NCBI RefSeq assembly: GCF_002428305.1
Contig: NZ_DIVJ01000022.1
Coordinates: 1 to 15,575 of the forward strand
From: Flavobacterium sp. UBA6135
GTDB taxonomy: Bacteria; Bacteroidota; Bacteroidia; Flavobacteriales; Flavobacteriaceae
Length of the DNA: 15,575 nt
Direction: 5' to 3'
The notes beneath the pieces are model-generated. The model was not told where the DNA came from and did not search any database. It saw only the letters and a list, made by a program, of their open reading frames with translations. Positions 1 to 7,876 of this stretch are shown in pieces. Made by a program: the position numbers and the translations under genes. The number at the start of each line of letters is the position of its first letter. Position 1 is the first letter of the stretch.

Positions 1-20
1 TTGAACCCTCATCGCCCACC

Positions 21-54
21 AAAAACTCCTTAAGCAATTAGGGAGTTTTTTTTT
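21..54 (+). terminator. Rho-independent terminator of an unseen upstream gene
   Basis: A near-perfect hairpin pairs positions 21-33 with 38-50 (13 pairs including one T-G wobble) around a GCAA loop and is followed by four more T residues. It must end a transcript entering from outside the left edge. The bases just before it (6-21) look superficially like the 3' end of a tRNA (CCCTC, ATCGCCC, A, CCA), but the bases before those do not form a canonical T-loop, so I do not call a tRNA. Confidence 0.8.
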
Positions 55-110
55 ATTTAAAAATCAGCTATAATCATAGGCAACAAAAAACGCTAAAAAA
101 TCATACTCCA

Positions 111-698
111 ATGAATCCATTATTAAATCGAAATATCTACCTGATTAAAGAACATGTAGGCATGTTCAAAGCTTCAAACAATTTTGACATATTTAATCCG
201 GAGAATGGGTCACAATTGATGACTTGCAGAGAGCCTAATCTGGGCTTTTTTACAAAACTATTTCGATTTACTGAGTACAAAAGAATGACTCCTTTTCAAG
301 TCATAATTTCAGATAATCAAGGAAACAAAATAATATCGGTCAAAAGAGGCTTTACTGTATTTCGATCTGATGTAGAAATTTTTGATAAAAACGACAAACT
401 AATTGGTGTATTTAAACAAAAGTTTTTCTCCTTCGGAGGTAAATTCGAAATTCATGACGCAAATGACCGTCATCTTTGTACACTTCAAGGGAAATGGACC
501 GGCTGGGATTTTAAATTCAGCAAAGCAAATAAAGAATTGGCTCATGTTTCAAAAAAATGGGCCGGAATAGGAAAAGAATTCTTCACAAGTGCAGATAATT
601 ATGTATTGGAAATATTCAATCATGTTCCGCAAGATGACGCTCTTCGTCCATTAATTTTAGCTTCTGTAATGTGTATTGATATGGTTTTTAAAGAGTAA
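111..698 (+). CDS. Scramblase / LURP-one-related (Tubby-like fold) protein
   Basis: This 195-residue protein resembles the phospholipid scramblase/LURP-one-related superfamily. It has no signal peptide, so it is probably cytoplasmic or peripheral to the membrane. Alternating beta-strand segments run through residues 8-170, for example around 62-80, 84-104 and 110-126. The strand-rich part ends in a hydrophobic helix at about 177-193, which matches the Tubby-like plan of a beta barrel wrapped around a C-terminal helix. The segments KWTGWDFKF (128-136) and VSKKWAGIGKEFF (146-158) are the most family-like parts. The family name comes from eukaryotic scramblases, but lipid scrambling is not established for bacterial members, so I assign no activity. 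The ATG follows a non-SD leader, and I see no consensus promoter between the terminator and the start. The gene converges on murF. Family assignment is fairly secure; function is unknown. Confidence 0.8.
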   Translation: MNPLLNRNIYLIKEHVGMFKASNNFDIFNPENGSQLMTCREPNLGFFTKLFRFTEYKRMTPFQVIISDNQGNKIISVKRGFTVFRSDVEIFDKNDKLIGVFKQKFFSFGGKFEIHDANDRHLCTLQGKWTGWDFKFSKANKELAHVSKKWAGIGKEFFTSADNYVLEIFNHVPQDDALRPLILASVMCIDMVFKE

Positions 699-727
699 AT
701 AGTAAAAGATAATCTTGCGTAAGATCT

Positions 728-755
728 ATATTTCTCGACGAAATATTATAATTTT
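728..755. terminator. Weak hairpin between convergent genes
   Basis: Positions 728-734 (ATATTTC) pair with 740-746 (GAAATAT) around a five-base loop. An AT-rich stretch ending in TTTTT follows. The hairpin lies in the 60-bp gap between the convergent scramblase-like gene and murF, where a terminator is expected. The stem is AT-rich and weak, so the call is tentative. Confidence 0.35.
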
Positions 756-758
756 TCA

Positions 759-2048
759 TTAAAGATAATTCAATACTCTTTCTAAAGCCATCCCTCTTGA
801 ACCTTTAATAAGCAACAAGCTATCTGAAATTTCTTTTGTTTCAAAATCAATTTTAAATTCGTCAAATGACTTATAAAAACTAAAGTTAACATCAACGACT
901 TTAGCGGCATAAAATTCATTACCCACAAAATAACAATGCAAATTAGCTTTGCTTGATTTTATATAACTCACAATCATTTTATGTTCATGAAAGCTTTCCT
1001 CTCCCAGTTCAAACATATCACCTAAAATCATTATTTTATTTGCATTATCTAATTGAATAAAGTTCTTTATTGCTACTTCCATACTACTTGGATTGGCATT
1101 ATAGGCATCTAAAATAATTTGATTTGTATTTTTAAACAGAATCTGCGAACGATTATTCTCGGGAAAATAACTAGAAATTGCATCCCGAGAATTTTCTATT
1201 GAAACACCAAAATACTTTCCAATTGTTATTGCTGCAATGATATTTGATGCATTATAAATACCAATCAAATTAGATTTTATCAAAATAGAATCAATTGTTA
1301 TAGTAGCAAACGGATTTGCAACTATATCTGAAGCAAAAACAAATGCATCAGTAATATTAGAACTAAACGATATGCTATTTTTAAAAGCTATTGCTTTTTC
1401 ATTTTGAATTGGATCATCTAGATTTACAACTACTTTTTTATCATGTTGAAACAAATAATCATACATTTCTGATTTGCCTTTAATGACACCTTCCACTCCA
1501 CCAAATCCTTCTAAGTGTGCTTTCCCGAAATTTGTAATATAGCCATAATCGGGCTTAGCCAATTGACATAGAAAAGCAATTTCCTTTTGATGATTAGCTC
1601 CCATTTCAACAATTCCAATTTCAGTTTCTTTATCAAAAGATAATAAGGTCAAAGGAACGCCAATATGATTATTTAAATTACCTATAGTCGCTTTAGTTTT
1701 ATATTTTTTGGATAAAACAGCAAAAATCAATTCTTTTGTTGTTGTTTTACCATTACTTCCGGTCAAGGCAATTATTGGAAGTTGTAGATAATCTCTATGA
1801 AAAGTGGCTAAGTTCTGTAATGTCTCCAAACAATTGTCAACTAAAATTGTTCTTTCGTCAATGTAAAAGTCTTTCTCGTCAATTACAACATACTTTGCTC
1901 CCTTTTCTAAAGCTTCTTTAGCAAAAGTGTTGGCATTAAAATTTTCGCCTTTTAAGGCAATAAAAAAAGAGTTTTTTTCAATTTTTCTTGTATCAATTGA
2001 AACAGAACTTGTTTTTAAAAACAACGTATGAACTTGACTTATTTCCAT
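759..2048 (-). CDS. murF: UDP-N-acetylmuramoyl-tripeptide--D-alanyl-D-alanine ligase MurF
   Basis: MurF is a cytoplasmic enzyme that uses ATP to join D-Ala-D-Ala to UDP-MurNAc-tripeptide, the last soluble step of the peptidoglycan precursor pathway. The 429-residue product shows all three Mur ligase domains. The N-terminal substrate domain covers about 1-90. The central ATPase domain carries the P-loop TGSNGKTTTK (96-105), EMGANHQKEI (148-157), NFGKAHLEGFGG (173-184) and KGKSE (190-194), which should hold the carbamylated lysine. The C-terminal domain carries NNRSQ (298-302) and the MurF signature DAYNANPSSM (314-323). The length is close to the usual 430-450 residues. The segment IYNASN at about 264-269 has Tyr where many Mur ligases have His. 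The gene begins 58 bp after the gldJ stop on the same strand, with a hairpin terminator in between. I see no good consensus promoter in that gap, so it may depend on read-through from gldJ. Confidence 0.96.
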   Translation of the reverse strand: MEISQVHTLFLKTSSVSIDTRKIEKNSFFIALKGENFNANTFAKEALEKGAKYVVIDEKDFYIDERTILVDNCLETLQNLATFHRDYLQLPIIALTGSNGKTTTKELIFAVLSKKYKTKATIGNLNNHIGVPLTLLSFDKETEIGIVEMGANHQKEIAFLCQLAKPDYGYITNFGKAHLEGFGGVEGVIKGKSEMYDYLFQHDKKVVVNLDDPIQNEKAIAFKNSISFSSNITDAFVFASDIVANPFATITIDSILIKSNLIGIYNASNIIAAITIGKYFGVSIENSRDAISSYFPENNRSQILFKNTNQIILDAYNANPSSMEVAIKNFIQLDNANKIMILGDMFELGEESFHEHKMIVSYIKSSKANLHCYFVGNEFYAAKVVDVNFSFYKSFDEFKIDFETKEISDSLLLIKGSRGMALERVLNYL

Positions 2049-2064
2049 AAATTTTTAAAAAAGC

Positions 2065-2087
2065 AAAAAGCCCTAAAAGGGCTTTTT
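2065..2087 (-). terminator. Hairpin terminator between gldJ and murF
   Basis: AAAAAGCCC (2065-2073) pairs perfectly with GGGCTTTTT (2079-2087) around a five-base loop. On the minus strand the stem ends in TTTTT, then GC, then six more T residues, so it is a good intrinsic terminator just downstream of gldJ (stop at 2107-2109). Because murF starts only about 17 bp further on, it may act as a partial terminator that lowers murF transcription relative to gldJ. Confidence 0.75.
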
Positions 2088-2106
2088 GAAATAGTATCTT
2101 GATTTA

Positions 2107-3786
2107 TTACTTGCTATTAGGTTTACCTCTTGCAGTTTTCTTTGTAGTTTTTGGCCCCACTTTAGACATTGCACATCTGAATCCAATATCATCAGTTGCC
2201 ATATCCTGCGGAAAGAATCTTCTTTGTGAAGGATCTAACCAATAGGCTCTATCTCTCCATGATCCGCCTTTATACACTCTAACATTGTCATCAATCAAAG
2301 TAGTTCTTTTGGAAGATTTGTCATATTTTCTTGACATCACTCCTGAACTATCAACTGAAACTCTATGTTGAGGAGAATCATACATTTTTTTCTCATTCTT
2401 ACCTTCTTCTTCACCATCTTCTGAGTTTCCAAAATCAAAATAACGAGTTGATTGTTTATCACCATCTCTATAATTTCTATTGTCACTCTTACTAAAGTTT
2501 TGTCTTAAATAAGTTTCTTGTTCATCAACAGGAACTTGTGCAATTTGACCAGGAAAATTTCTTGCAATAATTTTTCCATTTGCCAAAGTATCATATTTTA
2601 TATTGTCACCAGTAACAACCTCCACTTTTCCGTCTTCTCCTATTTTATTTTTGGTATAAACATTACCTCTGAAATAGTTAAAGTCATTCGCTTCATCATC
2701 AACAATAGGTCGGTATACATCGGCTACCCATTCGTTAACATTTCCTGCCATATCATACAAACCAAAATCATTTGGAGGATATGATTTTACAATTTGTGTA
2801 ATATCTGCACCATCGTCAGTCCAACCGGCAATTCCGCCGTAGTCTCCTTTACCTTGTTTGAAGTTAGCCAATTGATCTCCTCTAACTTGACGTTTTCCAG
2901 ATCTTGTATAACTTCCTGACCATGGATATTTTTTTTGACCTTGGTACAAATTATATTCTCTGTTTCCAACATTTGCAACTGCAGCATATTCCCACTCTGC
3001 TTCTGTAGGAAGTCTATATTCTGGATACATCAATCCTGAACTTCTTTGAGCATATAAATTAATGCTGTCTTTTGATCTTCCTCTTCTCCCTTTTAATACA
3101 ATATCTTCATCACCTCCGAAAGCTTTTGTTGGAGCATTGATGTAAGTTTCAGTACTAAACGTTTTCTCTCCCGAAACATCAGTTAACTTGGCATCTCTTT
3201 TAAGATATCCTTCTTTTTCAAGAACCACCTCATTAACACGATCTGTTCTCCATTTACAAAATTCAACAGCTTGAATCCAGTTTACACCAACTACAGGATA
3301 ATTTGCATATGCAGGATGTCTCAAATAGTTGTTTGTCATAGTTTCGTTATAACCTAATCTATTTCTCCAAACCAAGGTGTCGGGACAAGCTCCTTCATAA
3401 ATGTTTTTGTAATTTTCTTGTGTAGGTGGAAAAACTCGCTTTAACCAATCCAAGTATTCTAAATACATCACATTGGTAACTTCATGTTCATCCATGTAAA
3501 ATGATTGCACGTGTTGTTGATTCGGGGTGTTGTTCCAATCGTGCATAACATCATCTTGAACTCTACCCATTGTGAATGTTCCTCCTTCAATGGCAATCAA
3601 GCCGGGACCGGCAGGTTGTTGTTTGAAATTAGACGCGTATTGGAAACCCCCTTTTTTATCGTTGATTTTCCAACCAGTAGCAGTTGATGTGTTCTTAGAA
3701 CTTGACTTTTTGCTACAACTAGCAAAACCAAACATTATTATCAATGATAATAAAAGTTTAATAGTCGTTAATTTGTTTACTTTCAT
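2107..3786 (-). CDS. gldJ: Gliding motility lipoprotein GldJ
   Basis: GldJ is an outer-membrane-associated lipoprotein needed for Flavobacterium gliding and for T9SS function. The 559-residue product begins with a lipoprotein signal peptide (hydrophobic 9-21, lipobox ending at Cys24). A formylglycine-generating-enzyme-like (SUMF1) fold follows, seen in EVTNVMYLEYLDWL (102-115), VVGVNW (165-170), YRLPTEAEWEYAA (257-269), YDMAGNVNEWVADVY (344-358), KGGSWRD (506-512) and GFRCAM (535-540). Between the last core motifs lies a long hydrophilic insert with an acidic stretch (451-467). The two catalytic cysteines of true FGE, expected shortly after KGGS, are not present; the equivalent positions read SWRDRAYWL. 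This agrees with a structural rather than enzymatic role. The tail (541-559) is Lys/Arg-rich. In F. johnsoniae a short C-terminal truncation of GldJ is known to block gliding while leaving secretion working, so this tail matters. The gene is divergent from porU. Confidence 0.96.
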   Translation of the reverse strand: MKVNKLTTIKLLLSLIIMFGFASCSKKSSSKNTSTATGWKINDKKGGFQYASNFKQQPAGPGLIAIEGGTFTMGRVQDDVMHDWNNTPNQQHVQSFYMDEHEVTNVMYLEYLDWLKRVFPPTQENYKNIYEGACPDTLVWRNRLGYNETMTNNYLRHPAYANYPVVGVNWIQAVEFCKWRTDRVNEVVLEKEGYLKRDAKLTDVSGEKTFSTETYINAPTKAFGGDEDIVLKGRRGRSKDSINLYAQRSSGLMYPEYRLPTEAEWEYAAVANVGNREYNLYQGQKKYPWSGSYTRSGKRQVRGDQLANFKQGKGDYGGIAGWTDDGADITQIVKSYPPNDFGLYDMAGNVNEWVADVYRPIVDDEANDFNYFRGNVYTKNKIGEDGKVEVVTGDNIKYDTLANGKIIARNFPGQIAQVPVDEQETYLRQNFSKSDNRNYRDGDKQSTRYFDFGNSEDGEEEGKNEKKMYDSPQHRVSVDSSGVMSRKYDKSSKRTTLIDDNVRVYKGGSWRDRAYWLDPSQRRFFPQDMATDDIGFRCAMSKVGPKTTKKTARGKPNSK

Positions 3787-3814
3787 ACTTTAAGTAGGTA
3801 ATAAATTTAGTGCC

Positions 3815-3844
3815 GCAATATAGCAATTAACCTTTAAACTACAA
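3815..3844 (-). promoter_or_regulatory. Putative gldJ promoter
   Basis: Read on the minus strand this is TTG (3844-3842), a 19-nt spacer, then TATATTGC (3822-3815). That matches the Flavobacterium promoter form TTG-N17-23-TAnnTTTG except for the end of the -7 element. The predicted start would lie around 3808, leaving a leader of about 20 nt before the gldJ ATG. The same variant -7 sequence appears before the lipoprotein gene at 12599. Confidence 0.5.
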
Positions 3845-3891
3845 GTCAAAATCAAATAATTTGACAGAATTGTTAATTTTTGTTAATTAAC
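3845..3891. promoter_or_regulatory. Operator-like repeats between gldJ and porU
   Basis: Between the -33 elements of the two divergent promoters lie several short symmetric sequences. GTCAAA (3845-3850) is mirrored by TTTGAC (3860-3865). TCAAAT-A-ATTTGA (3852-3864) is a perfect inverted repeat nested in the same stretch. TTGTTAATT occurs twice, at 3870-3878 and 3880-3888, exactly 10 bp apart. GTTAATTAAC (3882-3891) is a perfect palindrome. The region is AT-rich, so some symmetry is expected by chance. The helical phasing and the position are what suggest a binding site. No regulator is identified. Confidence 0.3.
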
Positions 3892-3923
3892 TGAACATCC
3901 ATAACGATATAACATATTGTTTA

Positions 3924-3954
3924 TTGTATGAATTAAAAGTATTTTATAGGTTTG
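3924..3954 (+). promoter_or_regulatory. Putative porU promoter
   Basis: TTG (3924-3926), a 20-nt spacer and TAGGTTTG (3947-3954) match the Bacteroidetes primary sigma consensus fully. The predicted start of transcription is near 3960, giving a leader of about 30 nt before the ATG at 3991. The -7 element covers an in-frame TTG at 3952, which therefore cannot be the translation start. Confidence 0.7.
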
Positions 3955-3990
3955 ATACTATTTATTTTTAACTTGCGTTATCAATCACGT

Positions 3991-6900
3991 ATGAAAAAGA
4001 TTCTTATAGCATTCACTGCACTCTTATTTTATTCTAGTTTTGCTCAGGTAACTAACACCATTGATGTTCAATGGAAATCAGATAATTTTATAAACTTTGA
4101 TTCATATAAAATTAAAGTTCCACATTTTCAATTGAATAATTTTTATTTTGATGAAGGGTCAAATGAAATCTTTTTTAATCAAAAAATTACAGTTGAAAAC
4201 ACTTTTGATGAAAATAATATTAGAATTATAAATGTAACTTATGAACCAATTTCCATTGCCGATTTGGGTGTGTTAAATCAATCCAAAATTCCTTCTTCAA
4301 TAAATTTTGAAGTAAAAAACAGTAGAGGAAGAGATGTAAATTATGCCTTTATTCAATTTTCTCCAATTGTAAAAAACAACAATTCATTTAGAAAAGTTAC
4401 TTCAATTACGTATAGTTTTAATTACTCCAGTTCGGAAAGGAATCAAACTCTGGCAGTTTCTGATTATCTCGGGATAAGAAATTCAGTTTTGAGTACCGGG
4501 GAATGGTATCGCTTTTATGTTGAAAAATCTGGAGTTTATAGAATTTCAAGAAGTTTTTTATCGCAATTAGGCATGAATACCAATACAGATCCAAGAAAAA
4601 TTAAAATTTATGGTAATGGTGGCAGAATGCTTCCTTTATTAAATAGCGTTGAATATCCAATTGACTTGGAAGAAAATGCCATACAGTTTATTGGTGAAGA
4701 AGATGGTGTTTTTGATACCAATGATTATATTTTATTTTATGCCGAAGGAGTTGAAAATTGGAATCAAGAAAGTTTAACCAATTTAAATCTTTATGATTCT
4801 AAATCCTATTATTATGTAACTTCTTCTGGTGGTGATGGAAAAAGAATCCAAAACAGTAACCAGCCCGAAGGCAATCCAACACTTATTATTTCAAAATTTA
4901 ATGATTACCAATTTTTTGAAAAGGATGAGATTAATATCGGAAGATTAGGAAGAGTATGGTATGGAAGTCCATTTTCATTTCAAAACTCTCAAGAATATCA
5001 GTTTAATTTTCCAAATATTGACACTTCAGTTCCATTACAAATTTCATTTTCTGCTGCCGCTGAAGCATTTGTGGCAACATCAATGAATTTAAGTTTAAAC
5101 GGACAAAATATCCAAACTTTTAATTTCAATCCCGTAATTCCAACTTCAAGTGTAATTTTTGATAATCTTTCTACATCATTTACAACAACCGCTCCCTCTC
5201 AAAACATTTCGATACAAGTAACTTATAACAACAACGGAATTCCTACAGCAAGAGGTTATTTAAATTATATAAATATAACTGCTGTCAGAAACCTAGCCGG
5301 AATCGGTAAACAGTTTGAGTTTAAAAGCAATCAAGTTGCCTCGCAAATTGGAATTGGCGAATATCAAATCACCAATGCAAATGGCATTACTCAAATATGG
5401 GATGTTACAGACCGATTTAATGTTAGTAGTTATGTAAACAACAACCAATCTGTTTTTACATTCAAAACAAATTTAGGTGATGAGCGAAAATATATAGCAC
5501 TAGACCCTTCTGATTTTTACATCCCCAGAAGAGATTCGCAATCTAAAGTTGTCAACCAAAATCTAAAAGGAACTATTTTTAACAACAATTCCGGTCAATT
5601 TTCAGATATTGATTATTTAATAATTACGCCAACTAATCTGATTCAACCTGCAGAAAAACTAGCTAATTTCCACAGAAATTATTCTAATTTAAACGTTAAA
5701 GTAGTTCCGTTGGATTTTATCTACCAAGAATTTTCATCCGGTAAACAAGATATTGCAGCAATTCGTAATTTTATAAGGTACATCTATTATAATGCTTCAG
5801 CTCCTTCAAAAAGAGTAAAATATGTCAATCTCTTTGGTGACACTTCTTTTGATTATAAAAATAGAATCCCAAACAACACTAACATTACTCCTATTTTTCA
5901 TTCTTTGAACAGTAATAATTTACTAAGCTCAACTATGTCTGATGATTTTTTTGCTATGATGGATGAAAACGAAGGTAGAATGTTGTCTTCTGCAGACATT
6001 ATGGATCTTGCAGTTGGTAGAATGTTGGTAGATAATATCGCACAAGCTTATCAAATGGTTGACAAAGTGATTGATTATCATGACATCAAATCGTACGGAA
6101 GATGGCGAAATAATTTCACTTTAATTTCAGATGATGTTGATGAATCATGGGAAGTCGTTATTCAACAGCAATTAGACAATTTAGGAAACAATATCGGAAT
6201 TCAAAAACCTGAAGTAAACGTAATTAAAATCCATACCGACTCTTATGTTCAGGAAACTTCTGCTGGTGGCCAACGTTATCCAAAAGCCAAAGAAGATATC
6301 ATAAACGCATTCAACCAAGGTTCTTTAGTTTTTAACTATTTTGGACATGGAGGCGAAGAAGTTTTAGCTAAAGAACGAATTTTTGAAAAAACAGATGCTC
6401 AAAATTTAAATAATCAATACAAATACCCATTATTCGTAACCGTAACTTGTGAATTTACTAGATTTGATAACCCCTATCGACCAACAGCCGGAGAATATAC
6501 GTATTGGAATCCGAAAGGGGGAGCTATCTCCTTGGTTACTACAACTAGAAGAATAGGTGTAACCACCGGCCAAGACATTAATAATTTTTTAGCGTCTTTC
6601 TTATATGGATTCAATTCCAATGATGAGATTACTATTTCTGAAGCATTAAGAATGTCAAAAAACGCATATGGTCCGCAAACTCTGATGGTTTTTTATGTAG
6701 GCGATCCTGCTTTAAAATTGGCAATACCTAAACCTAAAGTTGTTTTAACCCACATAAACAATGAGCCTAGTGAAAATTCAGAATTCATTTTTAAAGCTCT
6801 AAGTTCAGTTACTTTATCTGGCGAAGTTAGAGATCCAAATACTGATTTATTGATAACTAATTTTAATGGCGATTTAGCAGTTCAAATATTTGACAAAGAA

Positions 6901-7836
6901 ATCAACCGCACCACATTAGGAAATGACAATGTAACACTTGGAGGTCAATTGCTTACTATGAATTTCACTACTTTAGGCGAAACCATTTTTAGAGGAAATG
7001 CTTCAATAAATAATGGAAAGTTTGAGTTTAGTTTTGTGGTTCCTAGAGACATTACAATTCCTATTGGGAATGGTAGAATTAGTTTTTATGCTAAAACCGA
7101 GCAACCCTTTTTACAAGATAAGTCAGGCTATAACACAACAATAAAAGTTGGTGGCATAAACGAAAATGCTCCTGTTGACAATACCGGTCCAACCGTTCGA
7201 TTATATATGAATGACGAAACTTTTATTTCGGGTGGAATTACAAATGAAAATCCAATATTTCTAGCTTTTTTACAAGATGAAAACGGCATAAATACAGCTA
7301 GCGGAATTGGTCATGATATTATTGCTATTCTAGATGGTAATGAATCAAACCCATATATATTAAATGATTACTATGAAACCGAATTAGACGACTTTACAAG
7401 TGGAAAAGTTCGTTTCCCATTCCGAAATTTAGCAAAAGGATTGCACACCATTACATTTAGAGCATGGGATGTTTACAATAATCCGGTTACAGCAGAAATT
7501 CAATTTATAGTTGTTGGAGATGACACAGTTACTTTAACAAACGTACTTAATTACCCAAACCCATTTGTAAATTACACGCAATTTTGGTTCACCCACAACA
7601 AACCATTTGAACCACTCGATGTGCAAGTTCAAATTATGACTATAACCGGAAAAATTGTCAAAACTATCAACCAATCAATTGCGACTGAAGGATTTTTATC
7701 CAGAGAAATAACCTGGGATGGAAAAGATGATTTTGGTGATAAAATTGGAAAAGGAGTTTATATTTATAAGCTTACTGTTAAGTCAAACATTACGAATAAG
7801 AAAACTGAAAAAATAGAAAAACTTGTTATACTTTAA
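3991..7836 (+). CDS. porU: Type IX secretion system sortase PorU
   Basis: PorU is the cell-surface C25 (gingipain-like) cysteine peptidase that removes the C-terminal signal of T9SS cargo and attaches cargo to the surface. From the ATG at 3991 the product is 1281 residues with a clear signal peptide (MKKILIAFTALLFYSSFAQ, 1-19). A 13-codon extension starting at TTG 3952 is rejected because it lies in the promoter and spoils the signal peptide. A beta-rich N-terminal region precedes the Peptidase_C25 domain at about 540-912. The catalytic pair is visible as His786 in YFGHGGEE and Cys820 in TVTCEFTR, and GDPALKL closes the domain. Ig-like segments follow. The C-terminus (from NYPNPF at 1187 to the end) has the T9SS CTD form, with the typical late WDGKDDFG and GVYIYKLTV strands. 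In Porphyromonas PorU keeps its own CTD. The gene is divergent from gldJ and 40 bp upstream of porV, its functional partner. Confidence 0.95.
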   Translation: MKKILIAFTALLFYSSFAQVTNTIDVQWKSDNFINFDSYKIKVPHFQLNNFYFDEGSNEIFFNQKITVENTFDENNIRIINVTYEPISIADLGVLNQSKIPSSINFEVKNSRGRDVNYAFIQFSPIVKNNNSFRKVTSITYSFNYSSSERNQTLAVSDYLGIRNSVLSTGEWYRFYVEKSGVYRISRSFLSQLGMNTNTDPRKIKIYGNGGRMLPLLNSVEYPIDLEENAIQFIGEEDGVFDTNDYILFYAEGVENWNQESLTNLNLYDSKSYYYVTSSGGDGKRIQNSNQPEGNPTLIISKFNDYQFFEKDEINIGRLGRVWYGSPFSFQNSQEYQFNFPNIDTSVPLQISFSAAAEAFVATSMNLSLNGQNIQTFNFNPVIPTSSVIFDNLSTSFTTTAPSQNISIQVTYNNNGIPTARGYLNYINITAVRNLAGIGKQFEFKSNQVASQIGIGEYQITNANGITQIWDVTDRFNVSSYVNNNQSVFTFKTNLGDERKYIALDPSDFYIPRRDSQSKVVNQNLKGTIFNNNSGQFSDIDYLIITPTNLIQPAEKLANFHRNYSNLNVKVVPLDFIYQEFSSGKQDIAAIRNFIRYIYYNASAPSKRVKYVNLFGDTSFDYKNRIPNNTNITPIFHSLNSNNLLSSTMSDDFFAMMDENEGRMLSSADIMDLAVGRMLVDNIAQAYQMVDKVIDYHDIKSYGRWRNNFTLISDDVDESWEVVIQQQLDNLGNNIGIQKPEVNVIKIHTDSYVQETSAGGQRYPKAKEDIINAFNQGSLVFNYFGHGGEEVLAKERIFEKTDAQNLNNQYKYPLFVTVTCEFTRFDNPYRPTAGEYTYWNPKGGAISLVTTTRRIGVTTGQDINNFLASFLYGFNSNDEITISEALRMSKNAYGPQTLMVFYVGDPALKLAIPKPKVVLTHINNEPSENSEFIFKALSSVTLSGEVRDPNTDLLITNFNGDLAVQIFDKEINRTTLGNDNVTLGGQLLTMNFTTLGETIFRGNASINNGKFEFSFVVPRDITIPIGNGRISFYAKTEQPFLQDKSGYNTTIKVGGINENAPVDNTGPTVRLYMNDETFISGGITNENPIFLAFLQDENGINTASGIGHDIIAILDGNESNPYILNDYYETELDDFTSGKVRFPFRNLAKGLHTITFRAWDVYNNPVTAEIQFIVVGDDTVTLTNVLNYPNPFVNYTQFWFTHNKPFEPLDVQVQIMTITGKIVKTINQSIATEGFLSREITWDGKDDFGDKIGKGVYIYKLTVKSNITNKKTEKIEKLVIL

Positions 7837-7852
7837 TAATATAGTATATTTG
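7823..7852 (+). promoter_or_regulatory. porV promoter, overlapping the 3' end of porU
   Basis: TTG (7823-7825), a 19-nt spacer and TATATTTG (7845-7852) form a full-consensus Bacteroidetes promoter. The -33 element lies in the last codons of porU and the -7 element just after its stop. The predicted start is near 7858, about 19 nt before the porV ATG. There is no terminator between porU and porV, so porV can be read both from porU and from this promoter. Confidence 0.7.
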
Positions 7853-7876
7853 TTCCACTAATAGCTTAAAAAAATA

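Noticed and set aside
1..21. 3' end of a tRNA gene (CCCTC, ATCGCCC, A, CCA) just before the terminator
   Set aside because: Counting back from CCA gives G at the invariant A58 position and T at C56, so the T-loop is not canonical, and only about 20 bases are available. Sequence to the left of the window would settle it.
3952..3990. N-terminal extension of PorU starting at TTG
   Set aside because: The TTG is part of a consensus -7 element, and the extension precedes an otherwise perfect signal peptide.
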